Shown here: positions 1 through 8,831 of the stretch, piece after piece
Numbering within the stretch: position 1 is the stretch's first letter
How the letters are laid out: each line of letters begins with the position of its first letter
Assembly (NCBI RefSeq): GCF_900105945.1
Contig: NZ_FNSO01000004.1
Location: 124,001-188,000, forward strand
Length of the DNA: 64,000 nt
Origin: Amycolatopsis tolypomycina
GTDB taxonomy: Bacteria > Actinomycetota > Actinomycetes > Mycobacteriales > Pseudonocardiaceae
Direction: 5' to 3'
Notes under the pieces: generated by a model
The model's input: the letters and a program-made list of their open reading frames with translations, nothing else
Databases searched by the model: none
What the model was told of the DNA's origin: nothing
Made by a program: the position numbers and the translations under genes

Positions 1-59
1 TCCGCACGCCGTTCGGCGGGTTCGAGCCGGCGGCGCCGGGGCCGGGTCCCACTGGTCAT
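1..59 (-). CDS. N-terminus of a TetR-family regulator (partial, runs off the left edge)
   Basis: Nineteen codons from an ATG at 59 read leftwards to the edge. They give a short polar start followed by the Arg-rich segment RRRRLEPAERRA, the usual lead-in to helix 1 of TetR/AcrR repressors (family knowledge). The helix-turn-helix itself lies outside the window, so the family call rests on this short motif. The inverted repeat at 90-106 sits where an autoregulatory operator would be expected. An alternative is that the plus strand carries the C-terminus of another protein in the frame ending at the TAG at 99-101; the two cannot be separated from 59 bases. Confidence 0.5.
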   Translation of the reverse strand, partial: MTSGTRPRRRRLEPAERRA

Positions 60-89
60 GAGCTCAGCCTCGTGGCGGATCGGCACGCT

Positions 90-106
90 GTCAACAAGTA
101 GTTGAC
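90..106. promoter_or_regulatory. Inverted repeat, candidate TetR operator
   Basis: GTCAAC, five bases, GTTGAC: perfect 6-bp arms about 30 bp upstream of the partial TetR start. A TTGACA-like hexamer for the minus strand overlaps the left arm. The operator role is inferred from position and symmetry only. Confidence 0.35.
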
Positions 107-252
107 CCATCGTCAAAAGAGTGACTCCGGTGGCGGGCAGGCGGTGTTTCGCGTCAACCTTTGTCGTTACGCAACCGGAACAACCCGCCGGTAACTCCGC
201 GGGCGCCGGATGCGACGAGACGGCAGGGGGCCCGGACCGGGGGTAGGAGCAG

Positions 253-564
253 ATGAACGAAGAAGGCGCGCCGATCCGGCCGGCGGGACGCTGGGTGAGC
301 GTCCGCCTGCAGCATCGCCACGTCAGCTTCGACGAAGGCTTCGAAGCGGACGAACCGTCACCGGACGGCGACTGCGCGGACGAAGCATCGTTGTCGTACT
401 CGGGAATCGTGATTTCCAGTTACGACCGGGGCGAGAAGGTGTCGGAGCGCTGGATCCCGCTGGGCGTCGACCCGTCCGAAGCGGACGACGAGCGGTTGAT
501 CGGCCAGCTGCGCGAAGCGTTGCTGTGGCAGGCCGGCCGGCCCCCGCAGAACGCGGACGACTGA
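253..564 (+). CDS. Small hypothetical acidic protein (103 aa)
   Basis: The product is a 103-residue soluble acidic protein with no signal peptide or membrane segment. An ATG at 253 follows AGGAGC with suitable spacing, which supports the start. The middle (about residues 25-45) is rich in Asp, Glu and Ser, and the second half (RWIPLGVDPSEADDERL) reads like a folded alpha/beta domain. I do not recognise the family. It converges on the TetR gene at 685-1278, with an inverted-repeat element between them. Codon use is typical of the window, so I regard it as a real gene of unknown function. Confidence 0.75.
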   Translation: MNEEGAPIRPAGRWVSVRLQHRHVSFDEGFEADEPSPDGDCADEASLSYSGIVISSYDRGEKVSERWIPLGVDPSEADDERLIGQLREALLWQAGRPPQNADD

Positions 565-584
565 CCCCGCTCACGGCCCACCCT

Positions 585-675
585 CAAGCGCCCCAATGTG
601 GCGTTGGTTGCGTCCAACGCACCGAACGCCACATTGGGTGCGTTGAGCGCACCGAACGCCACATTGGGGCGCTTG
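585..675. repeat. Modular intergenic inverted-repeat element, copy 1
   Basis: Two perfect 21-bp arms (585-605 and 655-675) flank a centre that carries another copy of the core AACGCCACATTGGG, making three cores in 91 bp. The element lies between convergent genes and could act as a bidirectional terminator. The same core in a different arrangement recurs at 27131-27269, so this is a dispersed repeat family rather than an ordinary terminator. Confidence 0.8.
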
Positions 676-684
676 GGTTCCGGC

Positions 685-1278
685 TCACGACCCGGTGCGC
701 AGTCCCTCGAAGGCCACCTTGCACACCGCGTCCGCCACTTCGGCCGCCGCCGAGCCGCGCCGCGGCTTGTACCACTCGATCAGCGAGTTCACCATGCCGA
801 ACACCAGGCGCGCCGTCACCGCCGGGTCGACGTCCGGGCGGATGTCGCCCTCCGCTTCGGCCTGCTTCACCAGGTCCGTCACCAGGCGGTCGAACTCGCG
901 CCGGCGGGCCAGTGCCGCGCGCTCCACCTTCGTGTTCCCCCGCACGCGCAGCAGCAACGTCACGAACGGCAGTCGGTCCGCCAGCACCAGCACGCTGCCG
1001 CGCACCAGGTGCTCCAGCCGGTCGATCGCCCGCCCGTCCAGCTGATCGGTCGAAGCGGCCACCTCGAACAGCCCGTCCAGCGCCCGGTCCACCGCCAGCC
1101 GCAGCAGTTCCTCCTTGCTCGGCACGTGGTGGTAGATCGCCGACTTCGTGATGCCGAGCTTGCGGGAGAGGTCCTCCATGCTCGTGCCGTCGTAGCCGCG
1201 CTCGTTGAACAGCTTCACCGCCACCTGCAGCAGGGACTCCAGGTCGTAGCCGGGCCGCCCGCGCCGCGGGGTCGTCAC
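685..1278 (-). CDS. paaR: TetR-family repressor of phenylacetate degradation (PaaR-type)
   Basis: The protein has 197 aa, a normal TetR length. The N-terminal helix-turn-helix covers about residues 32-54 (MEDLSRKLGITKSAIYHHV), followed by an all-helical ligand-binding domain. It is the last gene of paaI-paaK-tetR, and its GTG start overlaps the paaK stop by 4 bases, so it is translated with the ligase. Actinobacterial PaaR repressors are TetR proteins that release DNA on binding phenylacetyl-CoA (family knowledge). Two matching operators lie in the divergent paaI/paaZ promoter region at 2981-3002 and 3089-3110. The specific PaaR role is inferred from this context. Confidence 0.85.
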   Translation of the reverse strand: MTTPRRGRPGYDLESLLQVAVKLFNERGYDGTSMEDLSRKLGITKSAIYHHVPSKEELLRLAVDRALDGLFEVAASTDQLDGRAIDRLEHLVRGSVLVLADRLPFVTLLLRVRGNTKVERAALARRREFDRLVTDLVKQAEAEGDIRPDVDPAVTARLVFGMVNSLIEWYKPRRGSAAAEVADAVCKVAFEGLRTGS

Positions 1279-2552
1279 GGCTTCTCCCGCTGGTCGACGA
1301 TCCGCCGCATCTTGCCCATGGACCGCTCCAGGGTGTCCGGGTCGACGACGTCCGCCGACACCGTCACGCCGACGCCGTCCTTGACCCCGGCGACCAGCGC
1401 GTCAGCCGCCCGCGCCCGGTCGTCCGGTGAAGCGTCGTGCCGCGCCTCCACCCGCACGGTCAGGTGGTCGAGCCGCCCGCGCGTGGACCGGACGAGCTGG
1501 AAGTGCGGGCTCAGCGCGGGCGTCCGCAGCACGATCTCCTCGATCTGCGTCGGGAAGACGTTGACCCCGCGCAGGATGATGAGGTCGTCGGTGCGCCCGG
1601 TCACCTTGGCCATCCGCCGGAACGCCGGCCGCGCGGTCCCCGGGTTCAGCTCCGTCAGGTCGCGGGTGCGGTAGCGGATGATCGGCAGTGCCTGCTTGGT
1701 CAGCGACGTGAACAGCAGCTCACCGGTTTCCCCGCTGCCCAGGACCTCCTCCGAGTACGGGTCGATCACCTCGGGGTAGAAGTGGTCCTCCCAGATGTGC
1801 AGGCCGTCCTTCGTCTCGACGCACTCCTGCGCGACACCCGGCCCCATCACCTCCGACAGCCCGTAGATGTCGACGGCGTCGAGCGCGAACCGCTCCTCGA
1901 TCTCCGCGCGCATCTGCTCGGTCCACGGCTCGGCGCCGAAGATGCCCACCTTGAGCGAGCTGGCACGCGGGTCGACGCCCTGGCGCTCGAACTCGTCGAG
2001 CAGTGTCAGCATGTACGACGGCGTCACCATGATGATCTCGGGCCGGAAGTCGGTGATCAGCTGCACCTGCCGCGCGGTCATCCCGCCCGACGCGGGGATC
2101 ACCGTGCAGCCCAGCTTCTCCGCGCCGTAGTGCGCGCCGAGCCCGCCGGTGAACAGGCCGTAGCCGTAGGCGACGTGCACCTTGTGCCCCGGCCGGCCGC
2201 CCGCGGCGTGGATCGAACGGGCCATCACCGTCGCCCAGGTGTCGATGTCCTGCTCGGTGTACCCGACGACGGTGGCCTTGCCGGTGGTGCCGCTGGAGGC
2301 GTGGATGCGCCGGACGTCCTCCTGCGGCACGGCGAACATCCCGAACGGGTAGTTCTCGCGCAGGTCCTGCTTGGTGGTGAACGGGAACTTGGCCAGGTCG
2401 GCCAGTTCCTTGCAATCGTCCGGGTGGACGCCGGCTTCGTCGAACTTGCGCGTGTACGCGGGGACGTTCGCGTAGGCGTGCCGCAGTGTCCACTGCAGAC
2501 GTTCCAGCTGGAGGGCGGCCAGCTCGTCCGCGCTGATGTCCGTCTCGATCAT
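1275..2552 (-). CDS. paaK: Phenylacetate-CoA ligase
   Basis: This enzyme activates phenylacetate with ATP and CoA to phenylacetyl-CoA, the first step of the aerobic pathway. The 425-aa length is normal for PaaK. The ATP-binding loop HASSGTTGKATVVGYT lies near residues 84-99, the adenylate-forming motif YGLSEVMGPG near the middle, and RTDDLIILRGVNVFP marks the small C-terminal domain. The start is the ATG at 2552, whose ATGA overlaps the paaI stop; an upstream extension in the same frame runs antiparallel to other coding sequence and has no ribosome site. It lies in a translationally coupled paaI-paaK-tetR operon. Confidence 0.96.
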   Translation of the reverse strand: MIETDISADELAALQLERLQWTLRHAYANVPAYTRKFDEAGVHPDDCKELADLAKFPFTTKQDLRENYPFGMFAVPQEDVRRIHASSGTTGKATVVGYTEQDIDTWATVMARSIHAAGGRPGHKVHVAYGYGLFTGGLGAHYGAEKLGCTVIPASGGMTARQVQLITDFRPEIIMVTPSYMLTLLDEFERQGVDPRASSLKVGIFGAEPWTEQMRAEIEERFALDAVDIYGLSEVMGPGVAQECVETKDGLHIWEDHFYPEVIDPYSEEVLGSGETGELLFTSLTKQALPIIRYRTRDLTELNPGTARPAFRRMAKVTGRTDDLIILRGVNVFPTQIEEIVLRTPALSPHFQLVRSTRGRLDHLTVRVEARHDASPDDRARAADALVAGVKDGVGVTVSADVVDPDTLERSMGKMRRIVDQREKP

Positions 2553-2965
2553 GCTCGGTCCCGTTTCGCGGAGAGGACGCGGCTGCGGCCGCGGAATTCG
2601 GCGACGACCTCGGGCCCGCCGGGGGTTTCCCGGTGCACTGTGACGTCGTAGATGCCGTTGCGGCCGTAGCGGGTGCGCTCGGTGGCCGTCGCGACGAGGT
2701 GGTCGCCGAGCCGGCCGGCCGCGACGAAGGAGATTTCGGCGCCCGCCGCGACCGTCACCGGGCCGTGGGTGTTGCAGGCGCAGGCGAAGGTCGTGTCGGC
2801 GAGCAGGAAGACGTAGCCGCCGTGGGCGATGTCGTGGCCGTTGACCATCGCGCGCGTGATCGTCATGGTCGCGACGGCGTGGCCGTCGCTCGCTTCGACC
2901 AGCTCGATGCCCAGCGCGCGCGACGCCTCGTCGGCGGCGAACATGGTGTGCGCGGCGTTGGTCAT
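2549..2965 (-). CDS. paaI: Hot-dog fold phenylacetyl-CoA thioesterase
   Basis: PaaI hydrolyses stalled ring-hydroxylated CoA thioesters and rescues CoA during phenylacetate breakdown (family knowledge). The product has 138 aa, typical for PaaI. The hot-dog helix carries NGHDIAHGGYVFLLADTTFA, with HGG and the downstream Asp as the expected catalytic motif. The ATG at 2965 is preceded by GGAGAG and was chosen because upstream sequence is the promoter and operator region. It is the first gene of the leftward operon, and its stop overlaps the paaK start by 4 bases. Confidence 0.93.
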   Translation of the reverse strand: MTNAAHTMFAADEASRALGIELVEASDGHAVATMTITRAMVNGHDIAHGGYVFLLADTTFACACNTHGPVTVAAGAEISFVAAGRLGDHLVATATERTRYGRNGIYDVTVHRETPGGPEVVAEFRGRSRVLSAKRDRA

Positions 2966-2980
2966 GCACTCTCCGAACGG

Positions 2981-3046
2981 ACTTACCGAATGGACGGTCA
3001 CCTCGCGGTGCCGCTCAGTAAAGGCAGCGGCCGGGGCCGGTGTCAA
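2981..3046 (-). promoter_or_regulatory. paaI-paaK-tetR promoter with PaaR-type operator
   Basis: Read leftwards: -35 TTGACA (3041-3046), an 18-bp spacer, -10 TTTACT (3017-3022), then an operator at 2981-3002 just downstream of the expected transcription start. The operator has the layout ACTNACCG-N6-CGGT and matches the site at 3089-3110 at 14 of 18 core positions when inverted. As I recall it, the published corynebacterial PaaR consensus has the same form. Binding is inferred. Confidence 0.75.
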
Positions 3047-3056
3047 GCGCGTGGCC

Positions 3057-3110
3057 TTCCGATCTTCGGCGTCGGCGGCTACCATGCGATTAACTGAACG
3101 TCCGGTAGGT
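3057..3110 (+). promoter_or_regulatory. paaZABCDE promoter with PaaR-type operator
   Basis: A weak -35 TTCCGA (3057-3062), a 17-bp spacer and -10 TACCAT (3080-3085) are followed by the second operator copy at 3089-3110, in inverted orientation relative to the paaI-side copy. It would cover the start point. The match between two independently placed sites is the main evidence; the promoter hexamers are poor. Confidence 0.65.
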
Positions 3111-3130
3111 AATTCGGCGAGAGGGACCTG

Positions 3131-5158
3131 ATGGCATTGCTGCGCAGCTACGTCTCCGGGAGCTGGCACACGGCGGCGGACGAGGGCGTCCCGCTGCACG
3201 ACGCGGCCACCGGCGAGGAGGTCGCCCGGATCTCGTCGAACGGGGTCGACTTCGCGGCCGCCCTCGAGTACGGCCGCACGGTCGGCGGCCCGGCCCTGCG
3301 GGAGCTGACGTTCCACCAGCGTGCGGCGCTGCTCAAGGCCCTGGCGTCCCACCTGCGCGAGCACCGCGACGAGCTGTACGCACTCTCCGCGCGCACCGGC
3401 GCCACCCTCGGTGACTCCAAGTTCGACATCGACGGCGGCATCGGCGTGCTGTTCAGCTACGCCTCCAAGGGCAAGCGCGAGCTGCCGAACGACACCGTCT
3501 ACGTCGAGGGCAACGTCGAACCGCTCAGCCGCGGCGGCACGTTCGTCGCCCAGCACATCGCGACGCCGCTGCGGGGCGTCGCCGTCCAGATCAACGCCTT
3601 CAACTTCCCGGTCTGGGGGCCGCTGGAGAAGTTCGCGCCCGCGTTCCTCGCCGGCGTCCCGAGCCTGGTCAAGCCGGCCAGCCAGACCGCCTACCTGACC
3701 GCCCGCGTGGTCGAGCTGATCATCGAGTCCGGGATCCTGCCCGAGGGCTCGCTGCAGTTCGTGGCCGGCAGCGCCGGCGACCTCCTCGACCACGTCACCG
3801 CGCAGGACCTCGTGTCGTTCACCGGCTCGGCGTCGACCGCCCAGAAGCTGCGGGCGCACCCGGTGATCATCCGCAACGCCGTCCGCTTCAACGCCGAGGC
3901 CGACTCGCTGAACTGCTCGATCCTCGGCCCGGACGCCGTGCGCGGGACCACGGAGTTCGACCTGTTCGTCAAGCAGCTCGTCACCGAGATGACGGTCAAG
4001 GCCGGCCAGAAGTGCACCGCGATCCGCCGCGCGTTCGTGCCCGCCGAGCTGCTCGACGACGTCGCTTCCGCCGCGTCCGAGCGGCTCGCGAAGGTGACCG
4101 TCGGCAACCCGGCGTCCGAAGGCGTCCGGATGGGCGCGCTGGCCAGCCTGGAGCAGCGCGAGGAGGTCCGGCGGTCGCTGAAGGCGCTGCTGGACGCCGG
4201 GAGCGTCGTGTTCGGCGACCCGGAAAATGTCACCGTGGTCGACGCCGACGCCGAGCGTGGCGCCTTCATCTCGCCGGTCCTGCTCAAGGCCGACCCCGAG
4301 CGTTCCGAGCCGCACGAGGTCGAGGCGTTCGGCCCGGTCTCGACGCTGATGCCGTACACGTCCACCGAGCAGGTCGTCGAGTTCGCCGCGCGCGGCGGCG
4401 GCAGCCTGGCCGGGTCCGTCGTGTCGGCGGACAAGGAGTTCGTGCGCGCGGTCGTGCTCGGCGCGGCGCCGTTCCACGGCCGCCTGCTGGTGCTCGACGC
4501 CGAAGACGCGAAGGAGTCCACCGGGCACGGTTCGCCGATGCCGCAGCTGGTCCACGGCGGCCCGGGCCGCGCGGGCGGCGGCGAGGAGATGGGCGGCGTC
4601 CGCGGCGTGCTGCACCACATGCAGCGCACGGCCGTGCAGGGCTCGCCCGCCGTGCTCTCCGCGGTGACCGGCCGCTGGGTGGCCGGCGCGCCGCGCACCG
4701 AAGGCGTCCACCCGTTCCGCAAGTCCCTGGCCGAGCTGCGCATCGGCGACTCGGTGGTGGCCGGGCCGCGGGTCGTCTCCCAGGAGGACGTCGACCACTT
4801 CGCCGAGTTCACCGGCGACACGTTCTACGCGCACACCGACCCCGAGGCGGCGGCCGCGAACCCGCTCTTCGGCGGGATCGTCGCGCACGGCTACCTGGTC
4901 GTCTCGTTCGCCGCGGGCCTGTTCGTCTCGCCCGAGCCCGGTCCGGTGCTGGCCAACTACGGCCTGGAGAACCTCCGGTTCCTCACGCCGGTCAAGGTCG
5001 GCGACTCGCTGACCGTGACGCTCACCGCGAAGCAGATCACCCCGCGGATCGACCAGGACTACGGCGAGGTCCGCTGGGACGCCGACGTCACCAACGCCGA
5101 GGGCGAGTCCGTGGCGAAGTACGACGTCCTGACCCTGGTGTCGAAGGAGCAGCCGTGA
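3131..5158 (+). CDS. paaZ: Bifunctional oxepin-CoA hydrolase / aldehyde dehydrogenase
   Basis: PaaZ opens the oxepin-CoA ring with its MaoC-type hydratase domain and oxidises the resulting aldehyde with its NADP-dependent dehydrogenase domain. The 675-aa product is full length. Residues 1 to about 515 are the dehydrogenase, with AFNFPVWG and the catalytic Cys in [11 protein letters not shown]. Residues from about 530 are the MaoC domain, with GDTFYAHTD and [20 protein letters not shown] precedes the ATG. It heads the rightward paaZABCDE operon, and its stop overlaps the paaA GTG start. Confidence 0.96.
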   Translation: MALLRSYVSGSWHTAADEGVPLHDAATGEEVARISSNGVDFAAALEYGRTVGGPALRELTFHQRAALLKALASHLREHRDELYALSARTGATLGDSKFDIDGGIGVLFSYASKGKRELPNDTVYVEGNVEPLSRGGTFVAQHIATPLRGVAVQINAFNFPVWGPLEKFAPAFLAGVPSLVKPASQTAYLTARVVELIIESGILPEGSLQFVAGSAGDLLDHVTAQDLVSFTGSASTAQKLRAHPVIIRNAVRFNAEADSLNCSILGPDAVRGTTEFDLFVKQLVTEMTVKAGQKCTAIRRAFVPAELLDDVASAASERLAKVTVGNPASEGVRMGALASLEQREEVRRSLKALLDAGSVVFGDPENVTVVDADAERGAFISPVLLKADPERSEPHEVEAFGPVSTLMPYTSTEQVVEFAARGGGSLAGSVVSADKEFVRAVVLGAAPFHGRLLVLDAEDAKESTGHGSPMPQLVHGGPGRAGGGEEMGGVRGVLHHMQRTAVQGSPAVLSAVTGRWVAGAPRTEGVHPFRKSLAELRIGDSVVAGPRVVSQEDVDHFAEFTGDTFYAHTDPEAAAANPLFGGIVAHGYLVVSFAAGLFVSPEPGPVLANYGLENLRFLTPVKVGDSLTVTLTAKQITPRIDQDYGEVRWDADVTNAEGESVAKYDVLTLVSKEQP

Positions 5159-6087
5159 CAGCCACTGTTTCGCTCGAAGAGCAGTTCGAGCACACGATCG
5201 AGCGCGACCAGCGGATCGAGCCGCGCGACTGGGTGCCCGACGGCTACCGCAAGACGATGATCCGGCAGATCGCGCAGCACGCGCACTCGGAGATCATCGG
5301 CATGCAGCCGGAGGGCAACTGGATCACGCGGGCGCCGTCGCTGCGGCGCAAGGCGATCCTGCTGGCCAAGGTGCAGGACGAAGCCGGCCACGGCCTCTAC
5401 CTGTACTCGGCGGCGGCGACGCTGGGCGCGGACCGGGCGGACCTCACCGACAAGCTCATCAACGGCAGGCAGAAGTACTCGTCGATCTTCAACTACCCGA
5501 CGCTGACCTTCGCCGACGTCGGCGTGATCGGCTGGCTGGTCGACGGCGCGGCGATCTGCAACCAGGTGCCGCTGTGCCGGTCTTCGTACGGGCCGTACGC
5601 GCGGGCGATGATCCGGATCTGCAAGGAGGAGTCCTTCCACCAGCGGCAGGGCTACGAGCTGCTGATGACCATGATGAAGGGCACCGACCAGCAGCGGGAG
5701 ATGGTCCAGGAGGCCGTGAACCGCTGGTGGTGGCCGTCGCTGATGATGTTCGGGCCGCCGGACGCCGATTCGCCGAACACCGCGCAGTCCATGGCGTGGA
5801 AGGTCAAGCGGCACACCAACGACGAGCTGCGGCAGCGGTTCGTGGACATGTCGGTGCCGCAGGCTTCGGCGCTGGGGGTCACCTTCCCGGACCCGGAGCT
5901 GCGCTGGAATCCCGAGCGTGGCCACTACGACTTCGGCGCGGTCGACTGGGACGAGTTCAAGAACGTGCTGAAGGGCAACGGCCCGTGCAACGCGCAGCGG
6001 ATCGCGCACCGGCGTCGGGCCCATGAAGACGGCGCGTGGGTGCGAGAAGCCGCCGTCGCACACGCAGCGAAGAAGGAGCACAAGTGA
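5155..6087 (+). CDS. paaA: Phenylacetyl-CoA 1,2-epoxidase, catalytic subunit A
   Basis: PaaA is the di-iron oxygenase subunit of the PaaABCE complex that epoxidises phenylacetyl-CoA. With a GTG start at 5155 the protein has 310 aa, normal for PaaA. Ferritin-like iron ligands are visible: the ExxH of QDEAGH near residues 75-79 and EESFH near 158-162, plus upstream Glu residues. The start was chosen because GTGA overlaps the paaZ stop; the open frame continues far upstream only as a shadow of paaZ. The paaA stop overlaps paaB in the same way. Confidence 0.96.
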   Translation: MTATVSLEEQFEHTIERDQRIEPRDWVPDGYRKTMIRQIAQHAHSEIIGMQPEGNWITRAPSLRRKAILLAKVQDEAGHGLYLYSAAATLGADRADLTDKLINGRQKYSSIFNYPTLTFADVGVIGWLVDGAAICNQVPLCRSSYGPYARAMIRICKEESFHQRQGYELLMTMMKGTDQQREMVQEAVNRWWWPSLMMFGPPDADSPNTAQSMAWKVKRHTNDELRQRFVDMSVPQASALGVTFPDPELRWNPERGHYDFGAVDWDEFKNVLKGNGPCNAQRIAHRRRAHEDGAWVREAAVAHAAKKEHK

Positions 6088-6440
6088 CCGACCTGACGGC
6101 CGAAGGCGGCCACGGCGCCGTCCCGCTCGAAGGCGTCCCCGCCGCGCCGGGCCCGGTGAAGCACGACTGGCCGCTGTACGAGGTGTTCGTCCGCGGCAAG
6201 CGCGGCCTGAACCACGTGCACGTCGGCTCGCTGCACGCGGCCGACGACCAGATGGCCCTGCACCACGCCCGCGACCTCTACACGCGGCGCAACGAAGGCG
6301 TGTCGATCTGGGTCGTGCGCGCGGCCGACATCACGGCGTCGTCGCCGGACGAGAAGGACCCGTTCTTCGCGCCCAGCGGCGACAAGGTCTACCGGCACCC
6401 GACGTTCTACGACATCCCCGAGGAGGTGCCGCACATATGA
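6084..6440 (+). CDS. paaB: Phenylacetyl-CoA epoxidase subunit B
   Basis: PaaB is a small structural subunit that bridges PaaAC heterodimers in the epoxidase. The 118-aa product has an unstructured start of about 25 residues, then the characteristic core [20 protein letters not shown] and ends with [15 protein letters not shown]. The GTG at 6084 overlaps the paaA stop and follows AAGGAG, so I prefer it to the upstream ATG at 6036, which lies inside paaA. The next gene, paaC, starts in an ATGA overlap. Confidence 0.95.
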   Translation: MTDLTAEGGHGAVPLEGVPAAPGPVKHDWPLYEVFVRGKRGLNHVHVGSLHAADDQMALHHARDLYTRRNEGVSIWVVRAADITASSPDEKDPFFAPSGDKVYRHPTFYDIPEEVPHI

Positions 6441-7294
6441 GTTTCGACAACGTGTACGAGGCCATCACCGAGGAGAACGACGCCCGCTGGGCGTTCGGCA
6501 CCGGCTTCGAGGACCCACTGTCCGGAGTGGACACTTCGGTGCCGTCCGGGGTCGACGCCGCCGCCCTGGCGGCCTACTGCCTGATGCTGGGCGACGACGC
6601 GCTGATCTTCTCCCACCGGCTCCAGGAGTGGTGCACCAACGCCCCCGAGCTGGAGGACGAGGTCGCCATCGCGAACATCGCCCTCGACCTGCTGGGCCAG
6701 GCACGGCTGCTGCTGGCCCGCGCCGGCAAGGCCGACGGCTCCGCGCGCACGGAGGACTCGCTGGCGTTCTTCCGCGCCGAGCACGAGTTTCGCAACGTCC
6801 GCCTCGCGGAGCTGGGCGGCGGCCACTTCGGGCACCTGATCGCGCGCCTGTTCGTGTACTCGACGTGGCGGCTGGCGCTGTTCCAGCGGCTGGAATCTTC
6901 GGTGGACCCGGTGCTGGCGGCCATCGCGGACAAGGGCGTCAAGGAGCTGACCTACCACCGCGACTACGCGGCCCAGTGGCTGGTCCGCCTCGGCGACGGG
7001 ACACCGCTGTCGCACTCGCGCATGCAGGAGGGCTTGGACGAGGTCTGGCCGTACGTGGGGGAGCTGTTCCGGACGCACCCGGTGGAGTTCGTCGACGCGG
7101 CTTCGCTGCGCCCGGAGTTCGACGCGGTGCTGGACCAGGCTCTCACGGCGGCGACGCTGGTGCGGCCTTCGTCCGGTGAGCTGGCCGGCGTGTCGGGCCG
7201 GACGGGCCGCGACGGCGTCCACACCGAGTCGTTCGGGTTCCTGCTGGCGGAGCTGCAGAGCGTCGCCCGGGCCATGCCGGACGCGAAATGGTGA
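6437..7294 (+). CDS. paaC: Phenylacetyl-CoA epoxidase subunit C
   Basis: PaaC is the ferritin-like partner of PaaA. It lacks a working di-iron site and has a structural role (family knowledge). The product has 285 aa. Recognisable family segments are AYCLMLGDDALIFSHRLQEW near the N-terminus, EDEVAIANIALDLLGQARL, and LTYHRDYAAQWLVRLGDG. The ATG at 6437 overlaps the paaB stop and follows GAGGAGGTG. The 3' end overlaps the paaD start, so paaZABCD is a chain of 4-base overlaps and is probably made at fixed stoichiometry. Confidence 0.95.
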   Translation: MSFDNVYEAITEENDARWAFGTGFEDPLSGVDTSVPSGVDAAALAAYCLMLGDDALIFSHRLQEWCTNAPELEDEVAIANIALDLLGQARLLLARAGKADGSARTEDSLAFFRAEHEFRNVRLAELGGGHFGHLIARLFVYSTWRLALFQRLESSVDPVLAAIADKGVKELTYHRDYAAQWLVRLGDGTPLSHSRMQEGLDEVWPYVGELFRTHPVEFVDAASLRPEFDAVLDQALTAATLVRPSSGELAGVSGRTGRDGVHTESFGFLLAELQSVARAMPDAKW

Positions 7295-7776
7295 CCGCCG
7301 CGGCCGTGGCCGCCACGGTCACCGACCCCGAGCTGCCGATGCTGACGCTGGCGGACCTGGGCGTGCTGCGCTCGGTGTCGGAGTCCGAGGGCCGCGTGGT
7401 CGTCGCGATCACGCCGACGTACACGGGCTGCCCGGCGATGGACACCATGCGCGACGACCTGGAGCACGCGCTGGTTTCGGCGGGCTACGCGGACGTCGAG
7501 ATCCGGACGCAGCTGTCGCCGGCGTGGACGTCGGATTGGATTTCGGCGGTGGGGCGGCAGAAGCTGGCCGCGGCCGGGATCGCACCCCCGGGTGCGGCGC
7601 CGCGGCGCTCGGGCCCGATCCCGCTGACGCTGTCCGCGCCGGTGTCGCGGGTCTCTTGCCCGCATTGCGGTTCCGCGGACACCGAGGAGCAGTCCCGGTT
7701 CGGCGCGACGGCGTGCAAGGCGCTGCGGCGCTGCCGCGCGTGCCAGGAGCCCTTCGAACACGTCAAGGAGATCTGA
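7291..7776 (+). CDS. paaD: PaaD, MIP18-family protein needed for the epoxidase
   Basis: PaaD has an N-terminal MIP18/DUF59 fold and is thought to help assemble or supply iron-sulfur clusters for the epoxidase system (family knowledge). About 161 aa. The N-terminal motif TDPELPMLTLADLGVLR and GCPAMDTM are typical. The C-terminal tail has four cysteines in VSCPHCGS and the later CKALRRCRACQ, likely a zinc or cluster site. The GTG at 7291 overlaps the paaC stop like the other junctions; an ATG one codon earlier (7288) is equally open. Confidence 0.93.
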   Translation: MTAAAVAATVTDPELPMLTLADLGVLRSVSESEGRVVVAITPTYTGCPAMDTMRDDLEHALVSAGYADVEIRTQLSPAWTSDWISAVGRQKLAAAGIAPPGAAPRRSGPIPLTLSAPVSRVSCPHCGSADTEEQSRFGATACKALRRCRACQEPFEHVKEI

Positions 7777-7777
7777 G

Positions 7778-8830
7778 GTGGCGCGGTTCAACGCACTGAA
7801 GGTGGCCGGGGTCGAGCGGCTGTGCGACGACGCGGTCGCGGTGACGTTCGACGTGCCTTCGGCGCTGGCCTCGGAGTACGCGTTCAAACCGGGCCAGTCC
7901 CTGACGCTGCGGCGCTCGATCGACGGCCGTGACGAGCGCCGGTCGTACTCGATCTGCGCCCCGGCGGGCGCGGCCCCGCGGGTGGGCGTCCGCCTGGTCC
8001 CGGACGGGTTCTTCTCGTCGTGGCTGGTCAACGAGGTCCGCCCGGGCGACACGATCGAGGTCGCCCCGCCCACGGGTTCGTTCACCCCGGACCTCTCGGC
8101 GGGCGGCCACCACGTCCTGATCGCGGCGGGCTCGGGCATCACCCCGGTGCTGTCGATCGTGTCGTCGCTGCTGAAGTCGTCGACGGCCACGGTGACGGTG
8201 CTGTACGGCAACCGCCGCACGGACACGGTGATGTTCGCGGACGAGCTGGCGGACCTGAAGGACAGCGCACCGTCGCGGCTGGAGCTGATCCACGTGCTGT
8301 CGCGCGAGCCCCGCGAGGCGGAGCTGTTCACGGGCCGCCTGGACGTCCCGAAGCTGCGCACGCTGTTCTCGACGTTGGTGCCGGTTTCTTCGGTGGATCA
8401 CTGGTGGCTGTGCGGCCCGTTCGAAATGGTGTCGGGCGCGCAGGAGCTGCTGGCGTCGCTGGACGTGCCTTCGTCTCGGATCCATCAGGAACTGTTCTAC
8501 GTGGACACCCCACCGGCCCCGCTGGAGCACCTCGACCCGGAGGTGGCGGGCGAGTCATCGGAGGTGTCGGTCGTCCTGGACGGCCGTTCGACGCCGATGA
8601 CACTGCCGCGCACGACGTCGGTCCTGGACGGCGCCCAGAAGTTCCGCCCGGACCTGCCGTTCGCCTGCAAGGGCGGAGTGTGCGGCACGTGCCGGGCTCG
8701 CGTGACGGAGGGCAAGGTGGACCTGCGGCGCAACTTCGCCCTGGAGCAGGCCGAGGTCGACGCGGGATTCGTGCTGACGTGCCAGTCGTACCCGGTCTCG
8801 GAGACGCTCACGGTCGACTTCGACGCCTGA
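7778..8830 (+). CDS. paaE: Phenylacetyl-CoA epoxidase reductase subunit
   Basis: PaaE passes electrons from NADPH through FAD and a [2Fe-2S] cluster to the PaaA di-iron centre. The 350-aa protein has the FNR-type FAD domain (RRSYSICAP), the NAD(P) domain (AAGSGITPVLS and WLCGPFEMV) and a C-terminal plant-type ferredoxin domain with cluster cysteines in CKGGVCGTCRA and LTCQ. The GTG follows the paaD stop by one base and has a GAGG ribosome site. It is the last gene of the operon, and its 3' end almost touches the convergent SEFIR gene, leaving no room for a dedicated terminator. Confidence 0.95.
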   Translation: MARFNALKVAGVERLCDDAVAVTFDVPSALASEYAFKPGQSLTLRRSIDGRDERRSYSICAPAGAAPRVGVRLVPDGFFSSWLVNEVRPGDTIEVAPPTGSFTPDLSAGGHHVLIAAGSGITPVLSIVSSLLKSSTATVTVLYGNRRTDTVMFADELADLKDSAPSRLELIHVLSREPREAELFTGRLDVPKLRTLFSTLVPVSSVDHWWLCGPFEMVSGAQELLASLDVPSSRIHQELFYVDTPPAPLEHLDPEVAGESSEVSVVLDGRSTPMTLPRTTSVLDGAQKFRPDLPFACKGGVCGTCRARVTEGKVDLRRNFALEQAEVDAGFVLTCQSYPVSETLTVDFDA

Positions 8831-8831
8831 G

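Noticed and set aside
1..101. C-terminus of a plus-strand protein ending at the TAG at 99-101
   Set aside because: The frame is open but has no recognisable feature, whereas the opposite strand gives a typical TetR N-terminus; kept only as an alternative in that entry.
2549..4888. Large minus-strand frame extending paaI upstream over paaZ
   Set aside because: Only the last 138 codons encode a thioesterase; the rest is antisense to paaZ, and the promoter and operators lie at 2966-3110.
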